Shown in pieces: positions 30,984-38,226 of a stretch of 64,000 nucleotides of DNA. The position numbers were made by a program, and so were the translations under genes. The stretch's first letter is position 1; every line of letters begins with the position of its first letter. This DNA is from Arthrobacter_B sp038069765 (lineage in GTDB: Bacteria; Actinomycetota; Actinomycetes; Actinomycetales; Micrococcaceae). The notes beneath the pieces are model-generated. The model saw only the letters and a program-made list of their open reading frames with translations. It was not told the origin of the DNA and searched no databases. The stretch lies in NCBI RefSeq assembly GCF_038069765.1, contig NZ_JBBPFS010000005.1:186001-250000 (forward strand). Reading direction: 5' to 3'.

Positions 30984-31787
30984 TCAGCCGTGGTCAATCA
31001 CCAGTGAGTGGCCGCTGCCGGCAATCTCCAGGTATTCGGTCGGTGACGCCGAGGACCGGTACCGGCGCGCCGCTGCCCGGACCACGGATGCCGGAACAAT
31101 CCGGTCTTCGCTGGCTCCTGCCAGGAGCAGCGGGCCCCGCTTCGCCGCTGTGTCCACCCGCAACGGGGAACGCGGGTTGACGTTGGCTTCGGCAACCTGG
31201 AACAGCGGCCGTCCCGGAGCGGGCATGACGCATGTGGCATGCAGGTCATTGGACTCGCCTTCGGAAACCGCATTAGCGAAGGTTCTATGGAAGCGCTGCG
31301 GAGACTGGCGGAGGACCCGGCGCCGGTTCAGCGGATTCCAGAGCACCGGCAGCGATGACCTCAGTTCGGTCGGAGACAGCCGCAGCACGCCCCGAAACCG
31401 GGCCGGAGCCAGGGCTGCGGCTCCGGCAGCAGCTCCGCGGGCGAGCAGCTGCTGGGCCAGCAGCCCGCCAAACGAGTGGCCCACAACGACAGGGGGCCGC
31501 TGCAGTTCGCTGATAAAGCTCTCGTAATGGGCCAGGGCTTCGCGCGCGCCCGTCCCGGCCATCGGCCCCGGGAATGCGTTGGCTGCCGGCAGTGCCTCGG
31601 GCTCACCCGGCCAGCCTGGCGCCACCGGGTCATATCCGTGGTCACGGAAGAGGTCCAGCCACGCATCCCAGCTGCCGGCGTGCAGCCACAGTCCGTGGAT
31701 AAACACCACGGGTGTCCGGTCCCCGGGACGCACCGAATCCGAATCCGTGGAGGGATAGGGAATCCGCAGGGTCCCGACAGGGGTCAT
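30984..31787 (-). CDS. alpha/beta hydrolase, C-terminally truncated by an in-frame TGA
   Basis: 267 residues to the first stop. The oxyanion region (VVFIHGLWLHAGSW), nucleophile elbow (VVVGHSFGG), acidic residue region (LLLAGASEDRIVP) and catalytic His (GSGHSLVIDHG) are all present, so the triad looks complete. Directly after DHG comes TGA, where homologues usually have Trp; the same frame then continues RIAADTVLGFLARHGLAPEA... to a TAG at 30912. The last helix is therefore lost unless the TGA is read through (the following base is C). The ATG at 31785-31787 has AGGAG upstream. The substrate is unknown. Confidence 0.82.
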   Translation of the reverse strand: MTPVGTLRIPYPSTDSDSVRPGDRTPVVFIHGLWLHAGSWDAWLDLFRDHGYDPVAPGWPGEPEALPAANAFPGPMAGTGAREALAHYESFISELQRPPVVVGHSFGGLLAQQLLARGAAAGAAALAPARFRGVLRLSPTELRSSLPVLWNPLNRRRVLRQSPQRFHRTFANAVSEGESNDLHATCVMPAPGRPLFQVAEANVNPRSPLRVDTAAKRGPLLLAGASEDRIVPASVVRAAARRYRSSASPTEYLEIAGSGHSLVIDHG

Positions 31788-31880
31788 GGTCAGTGCTCCT
31801 CGCATCGGAAAGGACCCGGTATCCGCGCCGGCCGGATCTGCTGGCCAGTCTGCCATTGGAGGCTCTTGGCGCGGTAGATG

Positions 31881-33311
31881 TCATGACCCGATCAGGCGAA
31901 CCGGATGTGTGAGGAACCCGGCGGGTTCCCGGATCCACCACACGCCGTCGGCACGGCGTTCCGCCGGAGTGGAAAACCGGTACCGGTACACCCGGGCCCG
32001 CACCCAGCGCGGCGGCGTGCCCTTGAAGGGATCATCGCGCAGCAGGGCAAGGGTCCGGCGGTCGCCGGTGAGCAGTTTTTGCAGCAGGACCTCAAACCAG
32101 GTGCTGCCGCCCGCGCCCAGGGCCAGGAACCACATCATCCAGTCCAGCCGCAGGTGGTACGGCGCGAACTGCCGCGGCATCCGCGCTGGATCACCGGGCT
32201 TGCCCCTGAACCCGTACTCCAGCCATTGAGCGTCGGGACCCGGATCATCCAGCGTTCCCTCGATCACCACCTCGTTCCGGGACCGGGTAATGCTGCCAAA
32301 GGCTCCGTAGGCATTGGACAGGTGCCAGCGGTTGAAGCTGGCATTCATCAGCTGGTTTCTGCTGAACAGGTTCCGCAGCGGCGCCCACGCCCAGTACAGC
32401 ATCAGTGCAGTGACGGCCAGGACGACGACGGCGAACCACAGCGGGGTGGCCGGGGGCTCCGGCGAGGCAAAGGCGGCCCCGGGCAGCAGCGCCTGCACCA
32501 GGGAGTCCGGCACCGCGCTGAAGGCGATCAGGATGGTGAGCACATTCAACCAGGCAAAGTTGCCGGAGAGCACCAGCCAGCCCTGGGTGATGATGACCAC
32601 CGCGGCGGCAATCCCGGCCACGGGCTGCGGAAAAAACAGGAAGAACGGCACCACCAGCTGGGCGACGTGGTTGCCCAGGACTTCCGCCTTGTGAAGCGGT
32701 TTGGGCAGGTGGTGGAAGTACCAGCTGGCGGGGTTGGGCATGGGCTGGGTTTCGTGGTGGTAGTACAGGGCGGTGAGGTCCCGCCACACCGGGTCCCCGC
32801 GCATCTTGATCAGCCCCGCCCCGAACTCCAGCCGGAAAACCAGCCAGCGGAAAAGGAACAGGACCGTGATCGGGGGCGCGACGTCGTTGGACCCCAGGAA
32901 GGCGGCGAGGAAGCCCGCCTCCAGCAGCAGGGATTCCCAGCCGAAACCGTAGAACGTCTGGCCGATGTTGACGATCGACAGATACAGGAACCAGATCAGC
33001 AAAAAAGCGGCCATCGGCAGCCAGGGCGGGCCGGACTGCGGCACGCAGGCCACCAGCAATGCCGCGACGGCGGCACCGGTCCAGGCCACGGCGAGCAGGA
33101 ACCGGTCGGAGTAATGCCAGCGGAAGAGGGTGGGAATGCCCCGGCCCCGGATGCGGGCCAGGAACCGCGGTGCGGGCAGCAGCCCGTTTTCCCCCAGCAG
33201 CGCAGGAAACTGGTTGGCGGCGGAGATAAAGGCGAGCAGATACACGGCGGCAATGCCGCGCTGCAGCACCTGCCGCCCAAATTCATACCCCTCGGCGCTG
33301 AACCACTCCAT
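31881..33311 (-). CDS. lipase maturation factor family membrane protein
   Basis: 476 residues with many hydrophobic helices. The signature region LFLFRWLVFRLEFGAGLIKMRGDPVWRDLTALYYHHETQPMPNPASWYFHHLP is characteristic of the lipase-maturation-factor (LMF1) family, and a conserved soluble C-terminal segment follows (LEYGFRGKPGD, PYHLRLDWMMWFLALG). The vertebrate protein assists lipase folding in the endoplasmic reticulum; the bacterial role is unknown. No ribosome site precedes the ATG, but a TAGTCT -10 lies nine bases upstream, suggesting an almost leaderless transcript. Confidence 0.87.
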   Translation of the reverse strand: MEWFSAEGYEFGRQVLQRGIAAVYLLAFISAANQFPALLGENGLLPAPRFLARIRGRGIPTLFRWHYSDRFLLAVAWTGAAVAALLVACVPQSGPPWLPMAAFLLIWFLYLSIVNIGQTFYGFGWESLLLEAGFLAAFLGSNDVAPPITVLFLFRWLVFRLEFGAGLIKMRGDPVWRDLTALYYHHETQPMPNPASWYFHHLPKPLHKAEVLGNHVAQLVVPFFLFFPQPVAGIAAAVVIITQGWLVLSGNFAWLNVLTILIAFSAVPDSLVQALLPGAAFASPEPPATPLWFAVVVLAVTALMLYWAWAPLRNLFSRNQLMNASFNRWHLSNAYGAFGSITRSRNEVVIEGTLDDPGPDAQWLEYGFRGKPGDPARMPRQFAPYHLRLDWMMWFLALGAGGSTWFEVLLQKLLTGDRRTLALLRDDPFKGTPPRWVRARVYRYRFSTPAERRADGVWWIREPAGFLTHPVRLIGS

Positions 33312-33319
33312 GGGACATC

Positions 33320-33325
33320 AGACTA
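33320..33325 (-). promoter_or_regulatory. -10 box of a near-leaderless promoter
   Basis: Minus-strand TAGTCT, nine bases before the ATG of the lipase-maturation-factor gene, which has no ribosome site. Confidence 0.35.
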
Positions 33326-33405
33326 GCCAAAGCCGGTGGCGCGCGCTGCCCCCGCTGCAGGAACCTTCCGGTCAATGAACCGCTCGGTGTTGTCGAGGGA
33401 TTGAA

Positions 33406-34230
33406 CTAAAACCGGAACAGGGAATTGATCTCCTGTTTGGCGTCATCCACATAAACCTCGGTGCGCTCGTCGAAGAATGAAACCCGGTCCTTCAGCTGCG
33501 CCGAATCGGGCAGCACCGACTCGTAGGACCAGGCCAGGTCCGCTCCCGCCGGATGCCCGGACACGGACCAGTAGTTTGCCGTTCCCTTGTACGGGCATTC
33601 CGACCGGGTCAGGGAAGCACCAAGGGCATCCCAGTCCACGTCCTCCCGGGGAAAATACGTGCGGGGAGGGAGCATCGTTTCATAAACGAACAGCGGCTGG
33701 CGGGTCTCCGCCAGCAGCCGGCCGCCCAGATGCACCCGCACGGCCCGCGAGGACTGCCGCGCGTCGACCCGGTGGAAGGGATCCCGGGGGTGCCCCCGGA
33801 TTTCCTCGTCCTCTTCCAGCCACCGGTCAAAGGCGTCGAAGTCCAGCACCACGTAGTCCGCCAGATCGGGATCATCGGGCCGGAAGCCGGCCCCCGGCAG
33901 CCCGTGCGACCCCGCCTGGAGGTCCAGGGGCTGCCCGGGCGCCGTGTGGGCCGTAAACGGATAACGCGGGTCCATCAGGGCATTCGGCGGTACGTGGGCC
34001 AGCGGATCTTCCGGGTACGGGCCGGCGTCGTGCGCCTTCAATTCGGCGCTGATGTCCCGCGCCGGCACCGCATAAACCGGTGTCACCCGCCGGGGCTCGT
34101 ACACCAGGTACGCATGGTCGGAATCGACCACGGTGTTGTTCCCGAGCTGGGCGCGGATCCGGCGCGGCGTTGGTTCAAACCGCAGCTGGGGCAGCAATTC
34201 CCAGAAAGCAGGGCTGATCTGTTGGGCCAT
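33406..34230 (-). CDS. protein with two DUF427 domains
   Basis: 274 residues. Both halves show the DUF427 pattern. The first has RRIRAQLGNNTVVDSDHAYLVYEPRRVTPVYAVPARDIS; the second has RAVRVHLGGRLLAETRQPLFVYETMLPPRTYFPREDV followed by the hallmark CPYKGTANYWSV and AWSYESVLPDSAQLKDRVSFFDE. DUF427 is a small beta-barrel family of unknown function common in Actinobacteria. Expected to be cytoplasmic. A long inverted repeat lies just upstream (34273-34328). Confidence 0.88.
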   Translation of the reverse strand: MAQQISPAFWELLPQLRFEPTPRRIRAQLGNNTVVDSDHAYLVYEPRRVTPVYAVPARDISAELKAHDAGPYPEDPLAHVPPNALMDPRYPFTAHTAPGQPLDLQAGSHGLPGAGFRPDDPDLADYVVLDFDAFDRWLEEDEEIRGHPRDPFHRVDARQSSRAVRVHLGGRLLAETRQPLFVYETMLPPRTYFPREDVDWDALGASLTRSECPYKGTANYWSVSGHPAGADLAWSYESVLPDSAQLKDRVSFFDERTEVYVDDAKQEINSLFRF

Positions 34231-34272
34231 ATGACCAGTGTCCGGCTGCTTCCGGCCGGATTCAAGGCTTTC

Positions 34273-34328
34273 GCGCCGGCGCTCTCCGCTGCCGGAAAGG
34301 GCTCATGCGCGCCGGAGAGCCGGCGCGC
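34273..34328. repeat. inverted repeat, possible terminator of the formaldehyde-detoxification operon
   Basis: GCGCCGGCGCTCTCCG (34273-34288) and the near-reverse-complement CGGAGAGCCGGCGCGC (34313-34328) could form a long stem with one offset. It lies after the MBL-fold gene and before the DUF427 gene, both minus strand. There is no T run. Confidence 0.45.
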
Positions 34329-34401
34329 ATGAGCAGATCCAACTATCGTGCCGGGCGAACCCGGCAAAGCAGCGCGGAAGGGGCGTTCCCGCCGGCGGGG
34401 T

Positions 34402-35049
34402 CTAGTGGCCCCGGGCGATCCATTCCTCCAGCTGCGGGGCTTCGGCGCCGATGGTGGTGGAGTCACCGTGCCCGGTGTAAACCCGGGTCTCCGACGGCAG
34501 GGTCAGCAGCCGTTCCCGGATGGACTTGATGATGGTCGGAAAATCGCTGTAGGAGCGGCCCGTGGCGCCCGGGCCGCCGGCGAACAGCGTGTCACCGCTG
34601 AAGAGAACCGGGGCGCCGTCGCCGGGCGCACCGGACGCCAGCAGGAAGCATACCGATCCGGGGGAGTGCCCCGGAGTATGCAGTGCCTGCAGGGTGATGC
34701 CGGCCACCTCAAAGATGTCTCCGTCCTCGATCTCGTCGTCGGGGCCGTCCTCCGGGAACACGGCGTCCCAGAGCATCCGGTCCGCCGGATGCAGGAATAC
34801 CGGGGCGCTGAAGCGGTCCCGGGCCTCTCCGACCGCGCGGATGTGATCATCGTGTCCGTGCGTGAGCAGGATCCCCTGGACTTCGCGGTCTCCGACGGCG
34901 GCGGCCACGGCATCAATGTCGTGGGCCGGGTCGATGATGATGACCTGGGCGTCGTCGCCGACGATCCAGACGTTGTTGTCCACATCCCAGGTTTCGCCGT
35001 CGAGCGAGAACGTTCCGGAAGTGATGACGTTGTCGATGTGCACGCCCAT
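34402..35049 (-). CDS. MBL-fold hydrolase of the mycothiol formaldehyde pathway
   Basis: 215 residues of the metallo-beta-lactamase fold. The metal motif THGHDDH is followed by a HTPGHSPGSVCF block, SGDTLFAGG and a C-terminal GHG. It lies directly after the mycothiol-dependent dehydrogenase with no gap between stop and start. This pairing is common in Actinobacteria, where it is thought to hydrolyse S-formylmycothiol or a related thioester, giving formate and free mycothiol. That specific activity is inferred from the neighbour. Confidence 0.88.
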   Translation of the reverse strand: MGVHIDNVITSGTFSLDGETWDVDNNVWIVGDDAQVIIIDPAHDIDAVAAAVGDREVQGILLTHGHDDHIRAVGEARDRFSAPVFLHPADRMLWDAVFPEDGPDDEIEDGDIFEVAGITLQALHTPGHSPGSVCFLLASGAPGDGAPVLFSGDTLFAGGPGATGRSYSDFPTIIKSIRERLLTLPSETRVYTGHGDSTTIGAEAPQLEEWIARGH

Positions 35050-36135
35050 TTAGAGCACCACCACGGAACGCAGGACTGAGCCGTCATGCATCTTCTTGAA
35101 GGCTTCTTCAATGTCGCCCAGGCCAATGCGCTCGGACACAAACGCATCCAGGTCCAGGCGTCCGAGCTTGTACTGTTCCACCAGCATGGGGAAGTCACGC
35201 GAGGGCAGGCAGTCGCCGTACCAGGAGGACTTCAGCGAACCGCCGCGGCCGAAAACGTCAGCCAGCGGAAGCTCGATCTTCATTTCCGGGTTGGGTACGC
35301 CCACCAGGACCACGCGGCCGGCGAGGTCGCGTGCGTAAAAAGCCTGCTTGTAGGTTTCGGGGCGCCCGACGGCGTCAATCACCACGTCTGCGCCGTTGCC
35401 GCCGGTGAGGGCGCGGATGGCTTCCACCGGATCCTCATCCTTGGAATTGATGACGTGGGTGGCGCCCTGGGCCTTGGCCAGTTCCAGCTTCTTGGAGTCG
35501 ATGTCCACGGCAATGATGGTGGTGGCTCCGGCCAGCACAGCACCGGCGACGGCGGCAATGCCCACGCCGCCGCAGCCGATAACGGCCACGGACTCTCCGC
35601 GCTTGACTTCGCCGGTGTTAATGGCGGCACCGATGCCGGCCATGACGCCGCAGCCGAGCAGGCCAACAGCGGCGGCGTCGACGTCGTCGTCCACCTTGGT
35701 GCACTGGCCCGCGGCCACCAGCGTCTTCTCGGCAAAGGCGCCGATGCCCAGGGCGGCCGTCAGCTCGGTGCCGTCTTCCAGGGTCATCTTCTGCGTGGCG
35801 TTGTGCGTGTTGAAGCAGTACTGCGGCTCGCCCTTGCGGCAGGCCCGGCATTCGCCGCAGACGGCACGCCAGTTCAGGACCACCCGGTCGCCCGGGGCCA
35901 CCTCGGTGACGTCGGGGCCAACGGCGGAGACCACGCCCGTGGCTTCGTGGCCGAGCAGGAACGGGTAATCGTCGTTGATTGCACCCTGCTTGTAATGCAG
36001 GTCGGTGTGGCAGACACCGCAGGTGAGGATGTCCACCAGGGCCTCTCCGGGACCGGGGTCCGGAACCAGAATGGTTTCGAGTGAAACGGGTGCGTCCTTT
36101 TCCTTGACGACTACTGCCTGAACCTTGTGAACCAT
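35050..36135 (-). CDS. mscR: S-(hydroxymethyl)mycothiol dehydrogenase
   Basis: 361 residues of a zinc-dependent class III-like alcohol dehydrogenase. The catalytic-zinc region is TCGVCHTDLHYKQG with LLGHEATG, the structural-zinc cysteines are CGECRACRKGEPQYC, and the cofactor loop is VIGCGGVGIAAVAG. The overall layout fits the mycothiol-dependent formaldehyde dehydrogenase, which oxidises S-hydroxymethylmycothiol to S-formylmycothiol. A downstream MBL-fold hydrolase and a nearby mycoredoxin support the mycothiol context. The ATG is at 36133-36135. Confidence 0.92.
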   Translation of the reverse strand: MVHKVQAVVVKEKDAPVSLETILVPDPGPGEALVDILTCGVCHTDLHYKQGAINDDYPFLLGHEATGVVSAVGPDVTEVAPGDRVVLNWRAVCGECRACRKGEPQYCFNTHNATQKMTLEDGTELTAALGIGAFAEKTLVAAGQCTKVDDDVDAAAVGLLGCGVMAGIGAAINTGEVKRGESVAVIGCGGVGIAAVAGAVLAGATTIIAVDIDSKKLELAKAQGATHVINSKDEDPVEAIRALTGGNGADVVIDAVGRPETYKQAFYARDLAGRVVLVGVPNPEMKIELPLADVFGRGGSLKSSWYGDCLPSRDFPMLVEQYKLGRLDLDAFVSERIGLGDIEEAFKKMHDGSVLRSVVVL

Positions 36136-36268
36136 GTGCGTGTGCTGCCTCTCGAATGTCCGGGCGGGACGCCGATGCCCGGCGCCCCGCGTTCCATCCT
36201 ATGAAGCAGGATGGCCGTGCGCGAAGTTGACGTGTCCCGGGGAGGGTACCCCGGACGCCTGCTGCGGG

Positions 36269-36541
36269 CTAGAGGCCCAGACGGGACTTTACCTCGGCGG
36301 CGGACGGATTGGTGGCGGAGGAGCCGTCCGGGAAGATCACGGTGGGCACTGTCTGGTTTCCGCCGTTGATCTCGGCGACCAGTTCCGCAGTGCCGTCCAC
36401 GTCTTCGATATTGACCTCGGTGTAGCCGATGCCGGCGGCGTCCAGCTGGGACTTCAAGCGGCGGCAGTAGCCGCACCACGTGGTGGAGAACATGGTGATG
36501 GAACCGGCGTCGGGGGTAAAGGCTTCTGTTGTGGCGGCCAT
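36269..36541 (-). CDS. mrx1: mycoredoxin (glutaredoxin-like)
   Basis: 90 residues. The N-terminal SITMFSTTWCGYCRRLKSQLD carries a CGYC active site at about residues 23-26, and TVPTVIFPDGS gives the cis-proline. This matches mycoredoxin-1, which reduces protein-mycothiol mixed disulfides. The ATG at 36539-36541 is preceded by AAGGAG at good spacing. It is divergent from the second SRAP gene and upstream of the mscR unit on the same strand, but separated from it by about 130 bp. Confidence 0.92.
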   Translation of the reverse strand: MAATTEAFTPDAGSITMFSTTWCGYCRRLKSQLDAAGIGYTEVNIEDVDGTAELVAEINGGNQTVPTVIFPDGSSATNPSAAEVKSRLGL

Positions 36542-36658
36542 GGAAGGCTCCTTATCGTTCTGGACTGCAGGGACTGTGCGGTACAACCACGGCCGGCACG
36601 GTTCAATTCCCCGGGTGCCTCCCAAGCGTCCGCGGTCGGAACAAGGCAGACTGGAACC

Positions 36659-37468
36659 ATGTGCGGACGTTACGTAATGGCGAAGACGACGGCGGACCTG
36701 GTGGCGGAGGCCGAAGCGGAGGCCGACGCGAACCTCGAGCTGCGCCGGTCCTGGAACGTGGCGCCGACGTCGGACGTTCCGGTGGTGCTCGAACGCTTCG
36801 TCGGCGGATCTGCGCGGGCCGGCGCAGGCAGGCACACCGTGCGCCAGGTGCATACGGCGAGGTGGGGGCTGGTACCCGGCTGGGCAAAGGACGCCTCCGC
36901 CGGAGCGCGTGCCTTTAACGCGCGCAGTGAGACGGTCCTGGAGAAGCCGACATTCCGAGACGCCGTCGCCGCCCGCCGCTGCGCGGTTCCGGTGCAGGGC
37001 TACTACGAGTGGAAAACCGGGCCGGGCCGGGCCAAGCGGCCGTTTTATGTCAGCCGGGCCGACGGCGCACTGACCTTCTTTGCGGGCTTGTACGAGTGGT
37101 GGCGGGACCCGGCCAAAGCACCGGGGGATCCCGGAAGCTGGCTGCTGTCCACGACGATCCTGACCGCCGCCGCACCCGATCCCGCCGACACCCGCGGTGC
37201 CGGACAGCCGCCGGTGCTGGCGGAGCTGGGCGAGCTGCATGACCGGATGCCGGTACCGCTGGCCCCGGAGTCAATGGCGGACTGGCTGAATCCGTCAGCG
37301 CCGGACCCTGCAGCCCTGGTGCGCCGGGTTGTCGACGAAGCCTACCGTGCCGCGTCTTGCTGGACCCTGGCCGAAGTGGGGCCGGCAGTGGGCAGCGTCC
37401 GCAACGACGGACCGCAGCTGCTGGCTGCAGCGGGCCCGGAAACAGTTGCCGAACCCGCACTTTTCTAG
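36659..37468 (+). CDS. SRAP domain protein (YedK/HMCES type), copy 2
   Basis: 269 residues. It starts MCGRYVMAK like copy 1, with AFNARSETV, QGYYEWK and LHDRMPV at the positions of the catalytic Asn, Glu and His. It should cross-link to abasic sites in single-stranded DNA. It lacks the Ser/Asp insertion of copy 1, and about 25 residues (ADTRGAGQPPV region) are inserted elsewhere. No LexA-like site was seen upstream, so it may be expressed independently of the SOS response. It is divergent from the mycoredoxin gene. Confidence 0.92.
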   Translation: MCGRYVMAKTTADLVAEAEAEADANLELRRSWNVAPTSDVPVVLERFVGGSARAGAGRHTVRQVHTARWGLVPGWAKDASAGARAFNARSETVLEKPTFRDAVAARRCAVPVQGYYEWKTGPGRAKRPFYVSRADGALTFFAGLYEWWRDPAKAPGDPGSWLLSTTILTAAAPDPADTRGAGQPPVLAELGELHDRMPVPLAPESMADWLNPSAPDPAALVRRVVDEAYRAASCWTLAEVGPAVGSVRNDGPQLLAAAGPETVAEPALF

Positions 37469-37480
37469 CGGACCGGCTTT

Positions 37481-37990
37481 TTAGCGGGATTGGCTCTCTG
37501 CTTCGGGCCTGGCTGATTCGGGCCTGCCTGCTTCGGGTTCCGGCCCGTCGCCGACGGACTCAATCACTTCAATGGCGACGTTGCCGTGTTCATCAATGCG
37601 CAGGCCGGGGTTGTAGCAAACTTCCCAGCGGTAGCCGTCGGGATCGGTGAAGTAGCCGGAATAGCCGCCCCAGCTCATCTGCGTGCCGGGTGCCGAGATG
37701 GATCCTCCGGCCGCGGCGGCCTCGGCCAGGACTTCCTCCACCTCCGCGGGCGATCCCACGTTGTGTCCCAGGGTCACCGGAGCTGCCTGTGCTTCGCCCA
37801 TGGGCCCGGCTTCGGCGGCCAGATGGTCGCGCCGGAAGAAGGCCAGCAGCAACCCCGGGCCCACCTGGTAAAAAATGACTTCTTCGGGCACGTACTGTGC
37901 CGCTTTCCAGCCCAGCCGGGAGGAATAGAACGCGTAGGTTACTTCGAGATCCCGCACGCCGACGGTCATCACGGAAAGGGAAGGCTTCAC
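37481..37990 (-). CDS. VOC family (glyoxalase-like) protein
   Basis: 169 residues. VKPSLSVMTVGVRDLEVTYAFYSSRLGWK begins a glyoxalase/bleomycin-resistance fold, and GGYSGYFTDPDGYRWEVCYNPG gives the second half with its metal-ligand Glu. Members include lyases, isomerases and antibiotic-binding proteins; this one is not further resolved. Start is GTG at 37988-37990, supported by the usual family start (KPSLSV) although the AGGAGG lies almost adjacent. The C-terminal 25 residues are acidic and Pro/Glu-rich. Confidence 0.85.
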   Translation of the reverse strand: MKPSLSVMTVGVRDLEVTYAFYSSRLGWKAAQYVPEEVIFYQVGPGLLLAFFRRDHLAAEAGPMGEAQAAPVTLGHNVGSPAEVEEVLAEAAAAGGSISAPGTQMSWGGYSGYFTDPDGYRWEVCYNPGLRIDEHGNVAIEVIESVGDGPEPEAGRPESARPEAESQSR

Positions 37991-38226
37991 CCTCCTGATC
38001 CTGCCACTGACGGAGCTAAAAGCTCTTGTTTTACGCAAGTGATCCGCACGTCGTGCTTCCCGGCAGCGGCCGGACGGTTGACGCGGCTGAACGGGGCGGG
38101 CTGTCATGGACGTATCACCGGGCACGATTCCTGCCGCACACGCGGCCGGTTCCCGCAGAGCCCGATGCCAGAGACCGCGGCGCTCTGCGCTGCGGCCAGG
38201 CTTCAAGGCGAGAGGCCCAGCTGCCC

